The notes under the pieces were generated by a model that saw only the letters and a program-made list of their open reading frames with translations, was not told where the DNA came from and ran no database searches. Of a stretch of DNA of 23,553 nt, positions 1 to 5,277 are shown one piece after another (position 1 is the first letter of the stretch; each line of letters opens with the position of its first letter). Position numbers and translations under genes: made by a program. The stretch is from a virus. The stretch covers positions 1-23,553 of the IMG/VR virus record IMGVR_UViG_3300017813_000002; one strand, written 5' to 3'.

Positions 1-75
1 AAGCGCTGAAACAGGCCGGGCTGATCGAGATCGTTGATCGGAAGCGACCTAATGGATCGCAAACATCTAACGCTT
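1..75. repeat. 75-bp exact inverted copy of 1375-1449
   Basis: Bases 1-75 are the perfect reverse complement of 1375-1449, which lies inside the winged-helix replication gene. Identity stops sharply at base 76 (g here, where an a would continue the copy). The copy could extend further left, outside the window. Read on the plus strand, the segment encodes part of the winged-helix domain (residues around ALKQAGLIEIVDRKR) with no start, then runs into unrelated frame. A short fragment of an internal coding region in inverted orientation at the end of a sequence is typical of a chimeric join, for example from whole-genome amplification or assembly. A real terminal inverted duplication cannot be excluded. 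The repeat itself is certain; its cause is not. Confidence 0.97.
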
Positions 76-107
76 GGCCTTGCCCGACCGGATCCCCTTT
101 GCGCCAT
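76..107 (-). pseudogene. 5' fragment of a gene downstream of ssb, cut by the inverted-repeat junction
   Basis: Five bases after the SSB stop there is an ATG (105-107, minus) followed by codons for MAQRGSGRARP, which then meet the inverted repeat at base 75. The frame stays open through the repeat to base 1, but that part is only antisense of the initiator gene. The first 11 codons may be the true start of the next gene of the early operon. No clear Shine-Dalgarno sequence precedes the ATG, so translation could rely on coupling to ssb. The product cannot be named from 11 residues. The call assumes that the sequence left of base 76 is not the native neighbour. Confidence 0.3.
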
Positions 108-111
108 GGCG

Positions 112-489
112 TCAAAATGGAATTTCGTCGTTTAGATCATCCCGGCGTGGCGCTTGGTCGTATCCACCAGATCCGCTGTCGCGCTGCTCGCCTCCGCCCA
201 TGAAAGTCAGTTCCTGCACCGATAGGGTCAGGCTGCCCTTGCCCTCGTAAACGTCCACGCCAGGACGCCCAGTCAAAACCATTTTGGTGCCTTTGCGGAC
301 GTAGTTTTCTAGGCTGGATGCGCGCTTGCCCCAGATAGAGCATTTGACCCATGTGGTCTCGCGCTTGTTGCCGTTCTTGTCCTTGCCGTTATCCACGGCC
401 AGCGAAAAGCCCAGAACCTCGTCGCCGTTTTGCGTGCGTCGGAGTTCTGCGTTTCGACCGACGTTGCCTGCTATTGTTAAGTTAATCAT
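112..489 (-). CDS. ssb: Single-stranded DNA-binding protein
   Basis: This 125-residue SSB coats single-stranded DNA during phage replication and recombination. The N-terminal ~100 residues fit the bacterial SSB OB-fold: MINLTIAGNVGRNAELR at the start, then a WVKCSIWGKRA strand and a KGTKMVLTGRP strand. A short Gly/Ser/Asp-rich linker leads to the tip DEIPF, a close variant of the DDIPF peptide that recruits partner proteins. The linker is much shorter than in E. coli SSB (about 178 residues), as is common in phage SSBs. An AGGAG-type ribosome site stands before the ATG. The gene is separated from the upstream replication gene by about 120 bases with promoter-like and operator-like sequence, so it may have its own expression control. 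Confidence 0.95.
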   Translation of the reverse strand: MINLTIAGNVGRNAELRRTQNGDEVLGFSLAVDNGKDKNGNKRETTWVKCSIWGKRASSLENYVRKGTKMVLTGRPGVDVYEGKGSLTLSVQELTFMGGGEQRDSGSGGYDQAPRRDDLNDEIPF

Positions 490-515
490 TTCTTTCTCCT
501 GAAAGGTTGGTTACT

Positions 516-527
516 GGGGCGCGCCCC
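516..527. promoter_or_regulatory. 12-bp perfect palindrome in the ssb leader
   Basis: GGGGCGCGCCCC is a perfect palindrome 27 bases before the ssb start codon and just downstream of the predicted -10 element. It could be a protein-binding site or a short RNA hairpin, although a perfect palindrome leaves little room for a loop. Function is inferred only from position. Confidence 0.4.
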
Positions 528-535
528 GTGCAATC

Positions 536-565
536 ACATTACGCGATATTTGCGCGATATGTAAA
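536..565 (-). promoter_or_regulatory. Possible ssb promoter with two tandem CGCGATAT boxes
   Basis: On the minus strand, TTTACA (560-565, five of six matches to the -35 consensus) is followed 18 bases later by TAATGT (536-541), a weak -10. Two copies of CGCGATAT (plus strand 542-549 and 553-560) sit in the spacer and touch the -35. Their 11-bp period is about one helical turn, so a regulator could bind both on one face. The region lies between the helicase-loader-like gene and ssb. The small HTH protein at 2103-2312 is one candidate regulator, but nothing ties them directly. Confidence 0.4.
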
Positions 566-609
566 CAGCGCTTTTGCTTGCGCCCGATATTTTTTGCATC
601 TTAGCCAAT

Positions 610-918
610 CTAGCTAAACCTGTTCGGCGCAAAACCAGCCTGCGCCAGTATCTCTGCCGCTCGATCCGCGCTCACCCGCTCGCGCTCTGGTTCCTTCTTT
701 TGCTGGGGAAGCTGCGCCGCCAGCTTGCGACCGCGTGCGTCTTTCATCAGCAGCAGGATGTGGCCGGGGTTGGGCCGCTTGTTGGGGTTCTCGTTCCGCC
801 ACTTCCGCAGCGCCCAGACGATCTGCTCCTGCGTCCAATCTTCCAGTGCATCGCACCAATCGGCCAGGACGCCTGCTTTGACCTGATCGGGTGGGGATGC
901 CTGCCAATAGCTGTGCAT
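610..918 (-). CDS. Putative helicase-loader-like phage replication protein
   Basis: This encodes a 102-residue protein beginning MHSYWQASPPDQ. The segment with WCDALEDWTQEQIVWALRKW followed by NPNKRPNPGHI has the pattern 'helix, ALxxW, then P-x-P-x-x-I' seen in phage helicase-loader or inhibitor proteins and in the P-like partners of phage initiators. It sits 13 bases downstream of the winged-helix initiator, as loader genes often do. The C-terminus is charged and Gln/Lys/Arg-rich. The start at 918 was chosen because GAGGTGAT stands just before it. A start at 1032 would add 38 residues but overlap the upstream gene by about 100 bases; some domain residues before M1 look family-like, so that start is not ruled out. 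Function is an inference. Confidence 0.6.
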   Translation of the reverse strand: MHSYWQASPPDQVKAGVLADWCDALEDWTQEQIVWALRKWRNENPNKRPNPGHILLLMKDARGRKLAAQLPQQKKEPERERVSADRAAEILAQAGFAPNRFS

Positions 919-931
919 TATCACCTCGACG

Positions 932-1627
932 TTAAAAGATATCCTCGCGCGGTGCTGTTCGATTTCTTGCTGCGAAAGCGATTGCGTCAATCGTGGCGTG
1001 GCGCTTGGGTTCGTCGTTGTCGGTAGGTTCATCGTTCCATCTCTCTCCGTTTAGCCACGTCGATGCGTGGGGAATATATTGCCGTTCTTTCTTCGATAGT
1101 GCTGCGAGTTGTTTATTGAGGCCAGCCGATATTTCCTCAATCGTCGCTTTTTTCATAGCAGCAGCGAACGCTTTGCGGGCGTTGCCTTTCGCTACCTTGC
1201 GAGGATAGGCGGCCCAGAAATCCTCGAAATGATCGTTAATCTTAGAAGGTTCATTTCCAAGGTTATTATTTCCAAGGTTATGGGTAGGAAAATTTAGTAC
1301 CGGGGGGTCGGAAATATTTTCCGTGGGGCTAGGAATATTTTTCCCCGTATCATGATCGGTCAGCAGCAGCTTGTAAGCGTTAGATGTTTGCGATCCATTA
1401 GGTCGCTTCCGATCAACGATCTCGATCAGCCCGGCCTGTTTCAGCGCTTCGAGGTGCGTTCTAATGCTGCGGTCCGTCATCTCGCAAACCTCGGCCAAGC
1501 GCTTGTGGCTGGGGAAGCAATCCCCGGTTTCGCCGTTGTGATGGTCTGCCAACCAATAAAGCACGATCTTCGCAGCAGGCTTTAAGCCTTTCTGTTTCAT
1601 CGCAAGCGCCGTCATGTAGTGGCTCAT
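932..1627 (-). CDS. Winged-helix phage replication initiator-like protein
   Basis: The product has 231 residues. Residues about 1-90 form a helix-turn-helix/winged-helix domain of the HTH_36 type: KPAAKIVLYWLADHHN, then CFPSHKRLAEVCEMTDRSIRTHLEAL as the recognition region, then the wing LIEIVDRKRPNGSQTSNAYKL. A polar linker follows. The second part (about 135-210) carries FEDFWAAYPRKVAKGNARKAF and YIPHASTWLNGERWND, a C-terminal module common in O-like phage replication proteins. The protein probably binds the phage origin and recruits helicase through the next gene. An AGGAG ribosome site precedes the ATG. Bases 1375-1449, in the wing region, are duplicated in inverted orientation at the window start. 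The family call is firm; the role is inferred. Confidence 0.82.
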   Translation of the reverse strand: MSHYMTALAMKQKGLKPAAKIVLYWLADHHNGETGDCFPSHKRLAEVCEMTDRSIRTHLEALKQAGLIEIVDRKRPNGSQTSNAYKLLLTDHDTGKNIPSPTENISDPPVLNFPTHNLGNNNLGNEPSKINDHFEDFWAAYPRKVAKGNARKAFAAAMKKATIEEISAGLNKQLAALSKKERQYIPHASTWLNGERWNDEPTDNDEPKRHATIDAIAFAARNRTAPREDIF

Positions 1628-1743
1628 CGGCCTCTCCTTTTTGGTGTTGTGGAGACGCCGCCCGTAGTGCTAAACTACAGCCAACGCATCCTGTTCATGC
1701 GTCCTGCCTTCCCCACGATCCTCCCCGTGGATGGGCCTTACTA

Positions 1744-1783
1744 CGGCGGGTTGAGCATTACAGTGCTCCCCGCCGCTTTTATT
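1744..1783 (+). terminator. Hairpin with short U-tract in the 156-base gap, plus-strand orientation
   Basis: The gap 1628-1783 between the VRR-NUC gene and the initiator holds no credible gene. It does hold a hairpin: CGGCGGG (1744-1750) pairs with CCCGCCG (1769-1775), and inside it AGCA pairs with TGCT around a 6-base loop. On the plus strand it is followed by CTTTTATT, which resembles a factor-independent terminator. No plus-strand gene precedes it, and on the minus strand no T-run follows, so it would not end the early operon. It may stop antisense transcription or act as an RNA structure in the minus-strand message. Two or three weaker hairpins lie at 1660-1730. Confidence 0.35.
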
Positions 1784-2110
1784 CTAACTGATCTCTCCTT
1801 TTATGGGAAGCTGTACTGTGCTGGTTTCGGTCATCGCAACATCTATGGCTTGCTCGACGCTCGACACAACATGCGCTTTTCCACGCCAGCTTGCGTGCCA
1901 ATCTTGCTGTGCTGCTGTTAGCTTCCGCGCCGATGGTGGCTTCTTGCCGTCTTTGATTTCCATCAGGATGTTTTGCTGGCGAAAGCCCACCAGAATGTCC
2001 GGGCAGCCCTCACCGACAGCGTGCAGCAGCGTGACCGAGCATCCGATGTTGCGGAGCGCGGCCACCACCTCGCGTTGATTGTCGTCTACCTTTGCGGCGC
2101 GTCTAGGCAT
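1784..2110 (-). CDS. VRR-NUC domain nuclease
   Basis: This 108-residue protein fits the stand-alone VRR-NUC fold of the PD-(D/E)xK nuclease superfamily, often found in phages and possibly acting on branched or flapped DNA. Visible catalytic pattern: E14 in NQREVV, the GCPD motif with D38, and E51-I-K53 in the MEIKDGKKPP segment, followed by a helix with LTAAQQDWH. The length is normal for viral VRR-NUC proteins. The start at 2110 (MPRRAAKVDD) was chosen because GGAAGG precedes it and the ATG overlaps the end of the upstream HTH gene; a longer frame would run back into that gene. It lies in the early replication block and probably processes replication or recombination intermediates. Confidence 0.85.
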   Translation of the reverse strand: MPRRAAKVDDNQREVVAALRNIGCSVTLLHAVGEGCPDILVGFRQQNILMEIKDGKKPPSARKLTAAQQDWHASWRGKAHVVSSVEQAIDVAMTETSTVQLPIKGEIS

Positions 2111-2312
2111 TGTCCCAGCCTTCCATCGGCACAGCGCCATCAGTTAGCTGTTCGATCCGCTTGCGCACCGCCCGCTGGGGCCGGGTGTGTCCGCCAAGCC
2201 ACCGCGAGATCGATGCAGCGTCCACGCCGATCTGATCCGCAAACCAGCCCTTGCGATAGCCGCTGTCTTTAAACCACTGCTTAAACAGGTGGCGCGATTT
2301 ATTGTCCGTCAT
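2103..2312 (-). CDS. Small helix-turn-helix protein, likely transcription regulator
   Basis: This 69-residue protein begins MTDNKSRHLFKQWF. The stretch GWFADQIGVDAASISRWLGG fits a lambda-repressor/XRE helix-turn-helix (helix 2 FADQIGV, turn, recognition helix AASISRWL), followed by TRPQRAVRKRIEQLT. It is about Cro-sized, with no dimerisation or protease domain, so it is more like a Cro or a small repressor than a full CI. It is the first gene of the leftward early operon and faces a divergent rightward operon across a ~130-base control region, the classic place for an autoregulator. The start at 2312 was chosen for its GGAG site; an upstream in-frame ATG at 2393 has no support. The last bases overlap the VRR-NUC start. 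Confidence 0.82.
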   Translation of the reverse strand: MTDNKSRHLFKQWFKDSGYRKGWFADQIGVDAASISRWLGGHTRPQRAVRKRIEQLTDGAVPMEGWDNA

Positions 2313-2328
2313 TACCGTTCTCCAATAA

Positions 2329-2400
2329 TTGATAGCCGCATCATACGGGAAAATAAATTTGGCGCAATGCAAAAAAATATGTTGCAGCCGCAATGTTGCG
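2329..2400 (+). promoter_or_regulatory. Possible rightward promoter and operator in the divergent region
   Basis: On the plus strand, TTGATA (2329-2334) and TAAATT (2354-2359) have a 19-base spacer, longer than ideal. This candidate overlaps the leftward promoter, which would make the two mutually exclusive. Farther on, CGCAA-TG-TTGCG (2389-2400) is a short inverted repeat, a possible operator. The region down to the ATG at 2446 otherwise shows only an ACCAACCAACCA-type run and the GAGGA ribosome site. The rightward promoter is not firmly located. Confidence 0.3.
2340..2367 (-). promoter_or_regulatory. Promoter for the leftward early operon
   Basis: On the minus strand, TTGCGC (2362-2367) and TATGAT (2340-2345, five of six to TATAAT) are separated by 16 bases. 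Transcription would start near 2333, about 20 bases before the HTH-gene start codon at 2312. This is the best promoter match in the early region. Confidence 0.6.
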
Positions 2401-2445
2401 TGCGTAAGGTGTCCCCACGATCAACCAACCAACCACGAGGATCAA

Positions 2446-2685
2446 ATGACAGTTTTCGGAAATTACAACGGCGAAGAAATCACGGCGCGGTTTAGCGCGT
2501 TGACCGAACCGAGCGATTACGGCGTGCCGGGTTCGCCATCTTGGGACGAGGTTGTGTACACCAGCGTCCGCATCGAAAGCCTCGAAATGCTGGGCTGCGA
2601 AGTAAACGTGAAAGACCTGCCCAAGCCGCTGCGAAGCGCAATCATGGATCTATCAGATGAAGTGGAGTTTGAACGTGAAGATTAA
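2446..2685 (+). CDS. Hypothetical protein, first gene of the rightward operon
   Basis: This 79-residue acidic protein starts MTVFGNYNGEEITARF. I do not recognise its family. It has no signal peptide, membrane segment or clear motif. The middle reads SPSWDEVVYTSVRIESLEML, suggesting alternating strands, and the end is very acidic (DEVEFERED). A GAGGA ribosome site precedes the ATG; a longer in-frame start near 2329 would lie in the control region and was rejected. As the first gene after the divergent region it is an early protein and could be a DNA-mimic-like or regulatory protein, but that is only a guess from charge and position. It overlaps the next gene by 11 bases. Confidence 0.75.
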   Translation: MTVFGNYNGEEITARFSALTEPSDYGVPGSPSWDEVVYTSVRIESLEMLGCEVNVKDLPKPLRSAIMDLSDEVEFERED

Positions 2686-2773
2686 GGATATCATCGGCGA
2701 CCTAATCGGGGTCATTGCAATCTTTGGCGGAGCATATGCGGCCATCATCATCGGACATGGACTAGGATACTAA
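2675..2773 (+). CDS. 32-residue single-pass membrane protein
   Basis: A GTG-started frame of 33 codons begins KIKDIIGDLIGVIAIFGGAY after the initiator and ends GHGLGY. The residues from about 8 to 27 are almost entirely hydrophobic and form one membrane helix. GGAG stands seven bases before the GTG. The frame overlaps the end of the upstream gene by 11 bases and stops one base before the ERF start, so it fills the gap exactly, as a real operon gene would. Its function is unknown. Early phage micro-proteins of this type may act in superinfection exclusion or membrane targeting, but nothing here shows that. Confidence 0.65.
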   Translation: MKIKDIIGDLIGVIAIFGGAYAAIIIGHGLGY

Positions 2774-2774
2774 C

Positions 2775-3377
2775 ATGACTACTCACAAAAACATCTATAT
2801 CGCCCTGTCTGCTGCCCAAACCGAAATGGGTCCAGTAGTTAAAGGAGCGGTTAATCCGCACTTTCGCAGTAAATATGCAGATCTTGCTGACGTAATGCAG
2901 GTGGCTTTGCCTGCCTTAAATAAACACGGCATCGCAGCTTGGCACAGCATTGTTGCAGCAGACGGCGCAAGCCATATGCGTACCACATTGAGCCACGGCG
3001 AAACAGATACCCATATTTCATGCGATGTGCCGCTAATTGTTGGCAAGAACGATATGCAGGGCATGAAGTCGGCTACAACCTATGCCAAGCGGATTGGCAT
3101 GGAAAGCCTCACTGGCATCGCGCCAGAGGACGATGACGGCAACGCAGCAGCGAAAGCAGCGCCAAAGAACGAACCGCCAAAGCCGATCAGCGCCGAACAG
3201 TATCAGTCAATCAGCGACCTGATCTTCGACACCGAGACGGACGAAGCCAAGTTCTGCCAATTCATGAAGGTTGAGGATCTGCACCAGCTAAACGCAGCGC
3301 AGGCCAAAGACGCCATCGCAATGCTCAACAAAAAGAAAGCCAAGATGGAGGCCGATAATGGAACAGCGGACGAGTGA
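2775..3377 (+). CDS. erf: ERF-family single-strand annealing protein
   Basis: This 200-residue protein matches the ERF family (P22 Erf type), which binds ssDNA and anneals complementary strands in phage recombination. Visible family features: IYIALSAAQTEMGPVVKGA and NPHFRSKYADLADVM near the N-terminus, a THIS-type strand before VPL, and QGMKSATTYAKRIGMESLTGI followed by the acidic EDDDGNAA. The last ~70 residues are a variable, charged C-terminal part after a Pro/Lys linker. It overlaps by 20 bases with a YqaJ-type exonuclease, giving a two-component recombinase like lambda Bet/Exo. An AGGA site precedes the start. Confidence 0.93.
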   Translation: MTTHKNIYIALSAAQTEMGPVVKGAVNPHFRSKYADLADVMQVALPALNKHGIAAWHSIVAADGASHMRTTLSHGETDTHISCDVPLIVGKNDMQGMKSATTYAKRIGMESLTGIAPEDDDGNAAAKAAPKNEPPKPISAEQYQSISDLIFDTETDEAKFCQFMKVEDLHQLNAAQAKDAIAMLNKKKAKMEADNGTADE

Positions 3378-3975
3378 ATGGTTCGCGGCGCGGCTGGGGT
3401 GCGTAACAGCATCCCGGACCGCAGACGTGATGGCCAAGACCAAAAGCGGATACAGCACCAGCCGAGCAAACTACATGGCCCAGCTTATCACCGAGCGCCT
3501 GACGCAAACGCCGACAGAAGGCTTTAGCAGCGCGGCGATGCAATGGGGGACCGAGACCGAGCCGCAAGCACGGGCCGCATACGAACTTATGACGGGCGCA
3601 GAGGTGGTCGAGGAAGGTTTCGTTGCCCACCCTACCATAGAAGGCTTTGGCGCGTCTCCTGACGGCCTTGTGGGCGCGGACGGGCTGCTAGAAATCAAAT
3701 GCCCCAACAGCGCCACCCACATCGACACGCTGCTGGCCGAAAAGGTGCCTGCGAAATACGTCACGCAGATGGAGGTGCAGATGCTTTGCACCGGGCGGCA
3801 GTGGTGCGATTTCGTTAGCTTCGATCCAAGGCTGCCGGGTGATATGAATTACTGGTGCCAGCGGGTCCAAGCGGATCCGGTGCGGCAGGCCGAGATTGCC
3901 GAGGAAGTGCAGAAATTCCTGGGCGAACTCGACGACAAGCTAAACGCGCTGAAAGCCAAGTTTGATGCCGTATAA
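3358..3975 (+). CDS. YqaJ/lambda-type 5'-3' exonuclease
   Basis: This 205-residue protein belongs to the YqaJ viral recombinase family (PD-(D/E)xK fold, lambda Exo relatives), which digests the 5' strand of duplex DNA so that the partner ERF protein can anneal the exposed 3' strand. Visible residues: RTSEWFAARLGCVTASR at the N-terminus, WGTETEP (E66 or E68), SPDGL (D102) and LEIKCP (E112, K114), in the order and spacing of the lambda Exo active site. The following THIDTLL and the segment MEVQMLCTGRQWCDFVSFDPR fit the rest of the core. A strong GGAGG site lies inside the end of erf, so the two are translationally coupled. Length is typical and no catalytic residue seems missing. Confidence 0.94.
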   Translation: MEQRTSEWFAARLGCVTASRTADVMAKTKSGYSTSRANYMAQLITERLTQTPTEGFSSAAMQWGTETEPQARAAYELMTGAEVVEEGFVAHPTIEGFGASPDGLVGADGLLEIKCPNSATHIDTLLAEKVPAKYVTQMEVQMLCTGRQWCDFVSFDPRLPGDMNYWCQRVQADPVRQAEIAEEVQKFLGELDDKLNALKAKFDAV

Positions 3976-4345
3976 GGTCAGGCTAACCGGGCAGCGCCAG
4001 CGCGCGTATGCCCACCAGCTTGTCGATGCTGCGCCGGATTATGCCATCGTCACTGTAGCCGGGGGCGACAGGACGTTAGAGCAAAACGATAAGATGTGGG
4101 CGATGCTCACCGATGTTGCGTTGGCAAGACCGGAAGGCCGCAAATGGACAACAGAGACGTGGAAATGCGCGTTCATGCACAGCCTCGGTCACGAGATACA
4201 GTTTGCCGAGGGGCTGGATAACTCTGGCCCCTTCCCCATAGGTTTCAAGTCGTCAAAGCTAAACAAACAGCAAATGTCAGACTTGATTGAGGTGATCTAC
4301 GAATACGGGTCACGCCACAACGTAGAATGGTCAGAAAAGGAATAA
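3965..4345 (+). CDS. ninB: NinB-like recombination protein
   Basis: This 126-residue protein resembles the NinB/Orf family of lambda-type phages, ssDNA-binding proteins that help the phage do RecFOR-like loading in recombination. The family pattern is seen in the TLEQNDKMWAMLTDVA segment, in KWTTETWKCAFMHSLG, and in SSKLNKQQMSDLIEVIYEYG near the C-terminus. The length is close to lambda NinB (about 146 residues). The ATG at 3965 overlaps the exonuclease stop by 11 bases; there is no strong ribosome site, so coupling is likely. It stands directly after erf and the exonuclease, consistent with its role. Confidence 0.85.
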   Translation: MPYKVRLTGQRQRAYAHQLVDAAPDYAIVTVAGGDRTLEQNDKMWAMLTDVALARPEGRKWTTETWKCAFMHSLGHEIQFAEGLDNSGPFPIGFKSSKLNKQQMSDLIEVIYEYGSRHNVEWSEKE

Positions 4346-4347
4346 CC

Positions 4348-4626
4348 ATGTTTAAACACGATCCAGCCTTTGAACAGGCAGCCGATGACGCCCAGAACGC
4401 AGCCGCCGATCAGATCCGGGCATTCATAGAACGCTTTGAGCGGCTCGAAGCCGAAAAGCAGGACATTGCCGAGCAACAGAAAGAGGTAATGGCCGAGGCG
4501 AAAGCGACGGGATACGACACCAAGGCGCTGCGCAAAATCATTGCCGACCGGAAGCGCGACGCCGACGATCTTGCCGAGGAGCAGGCCATCATTGATCTGT
4601 ATAAAAGCGCGCTGGGGATGCTGTGA
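4348..4626 (+). CDS. DUF2312 / GapR-like DNA-binding protein
   Basis: This 92-residue protein has the DUF2312 pattern: NAAADQIRAFIERFERLEAE, then an Ala/Lys-rich helix, then GYDTKALRKIIADRKRD and a final IIDLYKSALGML. Caulobacter GapR, from the same family, is an alphaproteobacterial nucleoid protein that binds overtwisted DNA ahead of forks. The family is largely alphaproteobacterial, which supports the host inference. Here the protein is in a phage recombination operon and may handle DNA topology during phage replication or replace the host protein. The start at 4348 was chosen for its AAGGA site. Family confidence is high; the role is inferred. Confidence 0.85.
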   Translation: MFKHDPAFEQAADDAQNAAADQIRAFIERFERLEAEKQDIAEQQKEVMAEAKATGYDTKALRKIIADRKRDADDLAEEQAIIDLYKSALGML

Positions 4627-4817
4627 TGCGGTTTCTTATCAAAGCCCTTGTCATGCGCCCCATCGCCATCCGCAAGCTAAACGCGCTCTACGCCGAGCGG
4701 TTTCATATACAGGAAGCCATCAACCGGGCGCGCAAGCATCGGCGCAAGGTGACGGACCTGTATTTCAGCGCGCGGCAAAACACCGAGAAATGTAGATACT
4801 GGGAAAGCTGGACTTGA
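4626..4817 (+). CDS. Small basic hypothetical protein
   Basis: This 63-residue protein begins MRFLIKALVMRPIAIRKLNA. It is rich in Arg and Lys with aromatic residues near the end (CRYWESWT). The middle (AERFHIQEAINRARKHRRKV) is likely a long amphipathic helix. I do not recognise its family. Its ATG overlaps the stop of the DUF2312 gene (TGATG) and its stop overlaps the TTG start of the HNH gene, so it is firmly inside the operon. The charge suggests nucleic-acid or protein binding; no more can be said. Confidence 0.7.
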   Translation: MRFLIKALVMRPIAIRKLNALYAERFHIQEAINRARKHRRKVTDLYFSARQNTEKCRYWESWT

Positions 4818-5179
4818 AGCGCAGCCCGCTAAAACAAAAGACGCCATTGCGTAAGGTTTCGGCCAAGCGCAAGGCGTACAGAGCGTCTCAGGAAGGCCAA
4901 GAGGCGCTTGAGCATATGCGGGCCGTAAAACAGCTTCCCTGCGCTGTATGCGGCTCTCCGCCGCCCTCAGATGCTCACCATGTGATACATGACCGCTTTG
5001 GCAGCCGAAAGGCCAGCGACTTCGATGTCATCCCGCTTTGCAAGGCCCACCATCAGGACGGGCCAGACGCAATCCACAACAACAAGCGGCAATGGCGCGA
5101 AAAGTATGGGCCGGATTATTTATATCTCGCAGGGATATTTGAGTTGCTGGGCAAGCATTTCGATGATGTGGGGGAATAG
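4814..5179 (+). CDS. HNH nuclease of the Ref/DUF968/NinG-like type
   Basis: This 121-residue protein has a basic N-terminal tail (MKRSPLKQKTPLRKVSAKRK) followed by a zinc-ribbon-style HNH core: C43-x2-C46, H55-H56, C76-x2-H79-H80 and H88. The patterns SDAHHVIHD and VIPLCKAHHQDGPDAIH match phage recombination-associated HNH proteins of the Ref (RecA-dependent nuclease), DUF968 and NinG groups; by eye I cannot choose between them. It is the last gene of the recombination operon, after the NinB-like protein, so junction or strand cleavage during recombination is likely. The start is a TTG at 4814 that overlaps the previous stop, with a GGAAAG site. Its 3' end overlaps the opposing 51-residue gene by 60 bases. 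Confidence 0.85.
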   Translation: MKRSPLKQKTPLRKVSAKRKAYRASQEGQEALEHMRAVKQLPCAVCGSPPPSDAHHVIHDRFGSRKASDFDVIPLCKAHHQDGPDAIHNNKRQWREKYGPDYLYLAGIFELLGKHFDDVGE

Positions 5180-5275
5180 ATCCTGCTCGAACTGTGCCAC
5201 AGGCTCGCCATCCCGATAGATCACTAAATGGCCATCACGGATTTGAAAAATATAAACGTGTTCGAAGTCTTTCAT
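5120..5275 (-). CDS. 51-residue hypothetical protein, last gene of the late operon
   Basis: A minus-strand frame of 52 codons starts two bases after the metallophosphoesterase stop, with GAAGGTGA upstream. It begins MKDFEHVYIFQIRDGHLVIY and continues with a DGEPVAQFEQDLF segment and a C-terminal helix ending KYPCEI. Alternating hydrophobic and polar residues suggest a small strand-rich domain followed by a helix. I do not recognise it. The last 60 bases lie antisense to the end of the HNH gene. The clean ribosome site, tight spacing and protein-like composition support it; no homologue is known to me. Confidence 0.65.
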   Translation of the reverse strand: MKDFEHVYIFQIRDGHLVIYRDGEPVAQFEQDLFPHIIEMLAQQLKYPCEI

Positions 5276-5277
5276 TA

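Noticed and set aside
919-1032. N-terminal extension of the helicase-loader-like protein from 1032
   Set aside because: It would overlap the initiator by about 100 bases; a better ribosome site stands before 918. Kept as an alternative in the entry.
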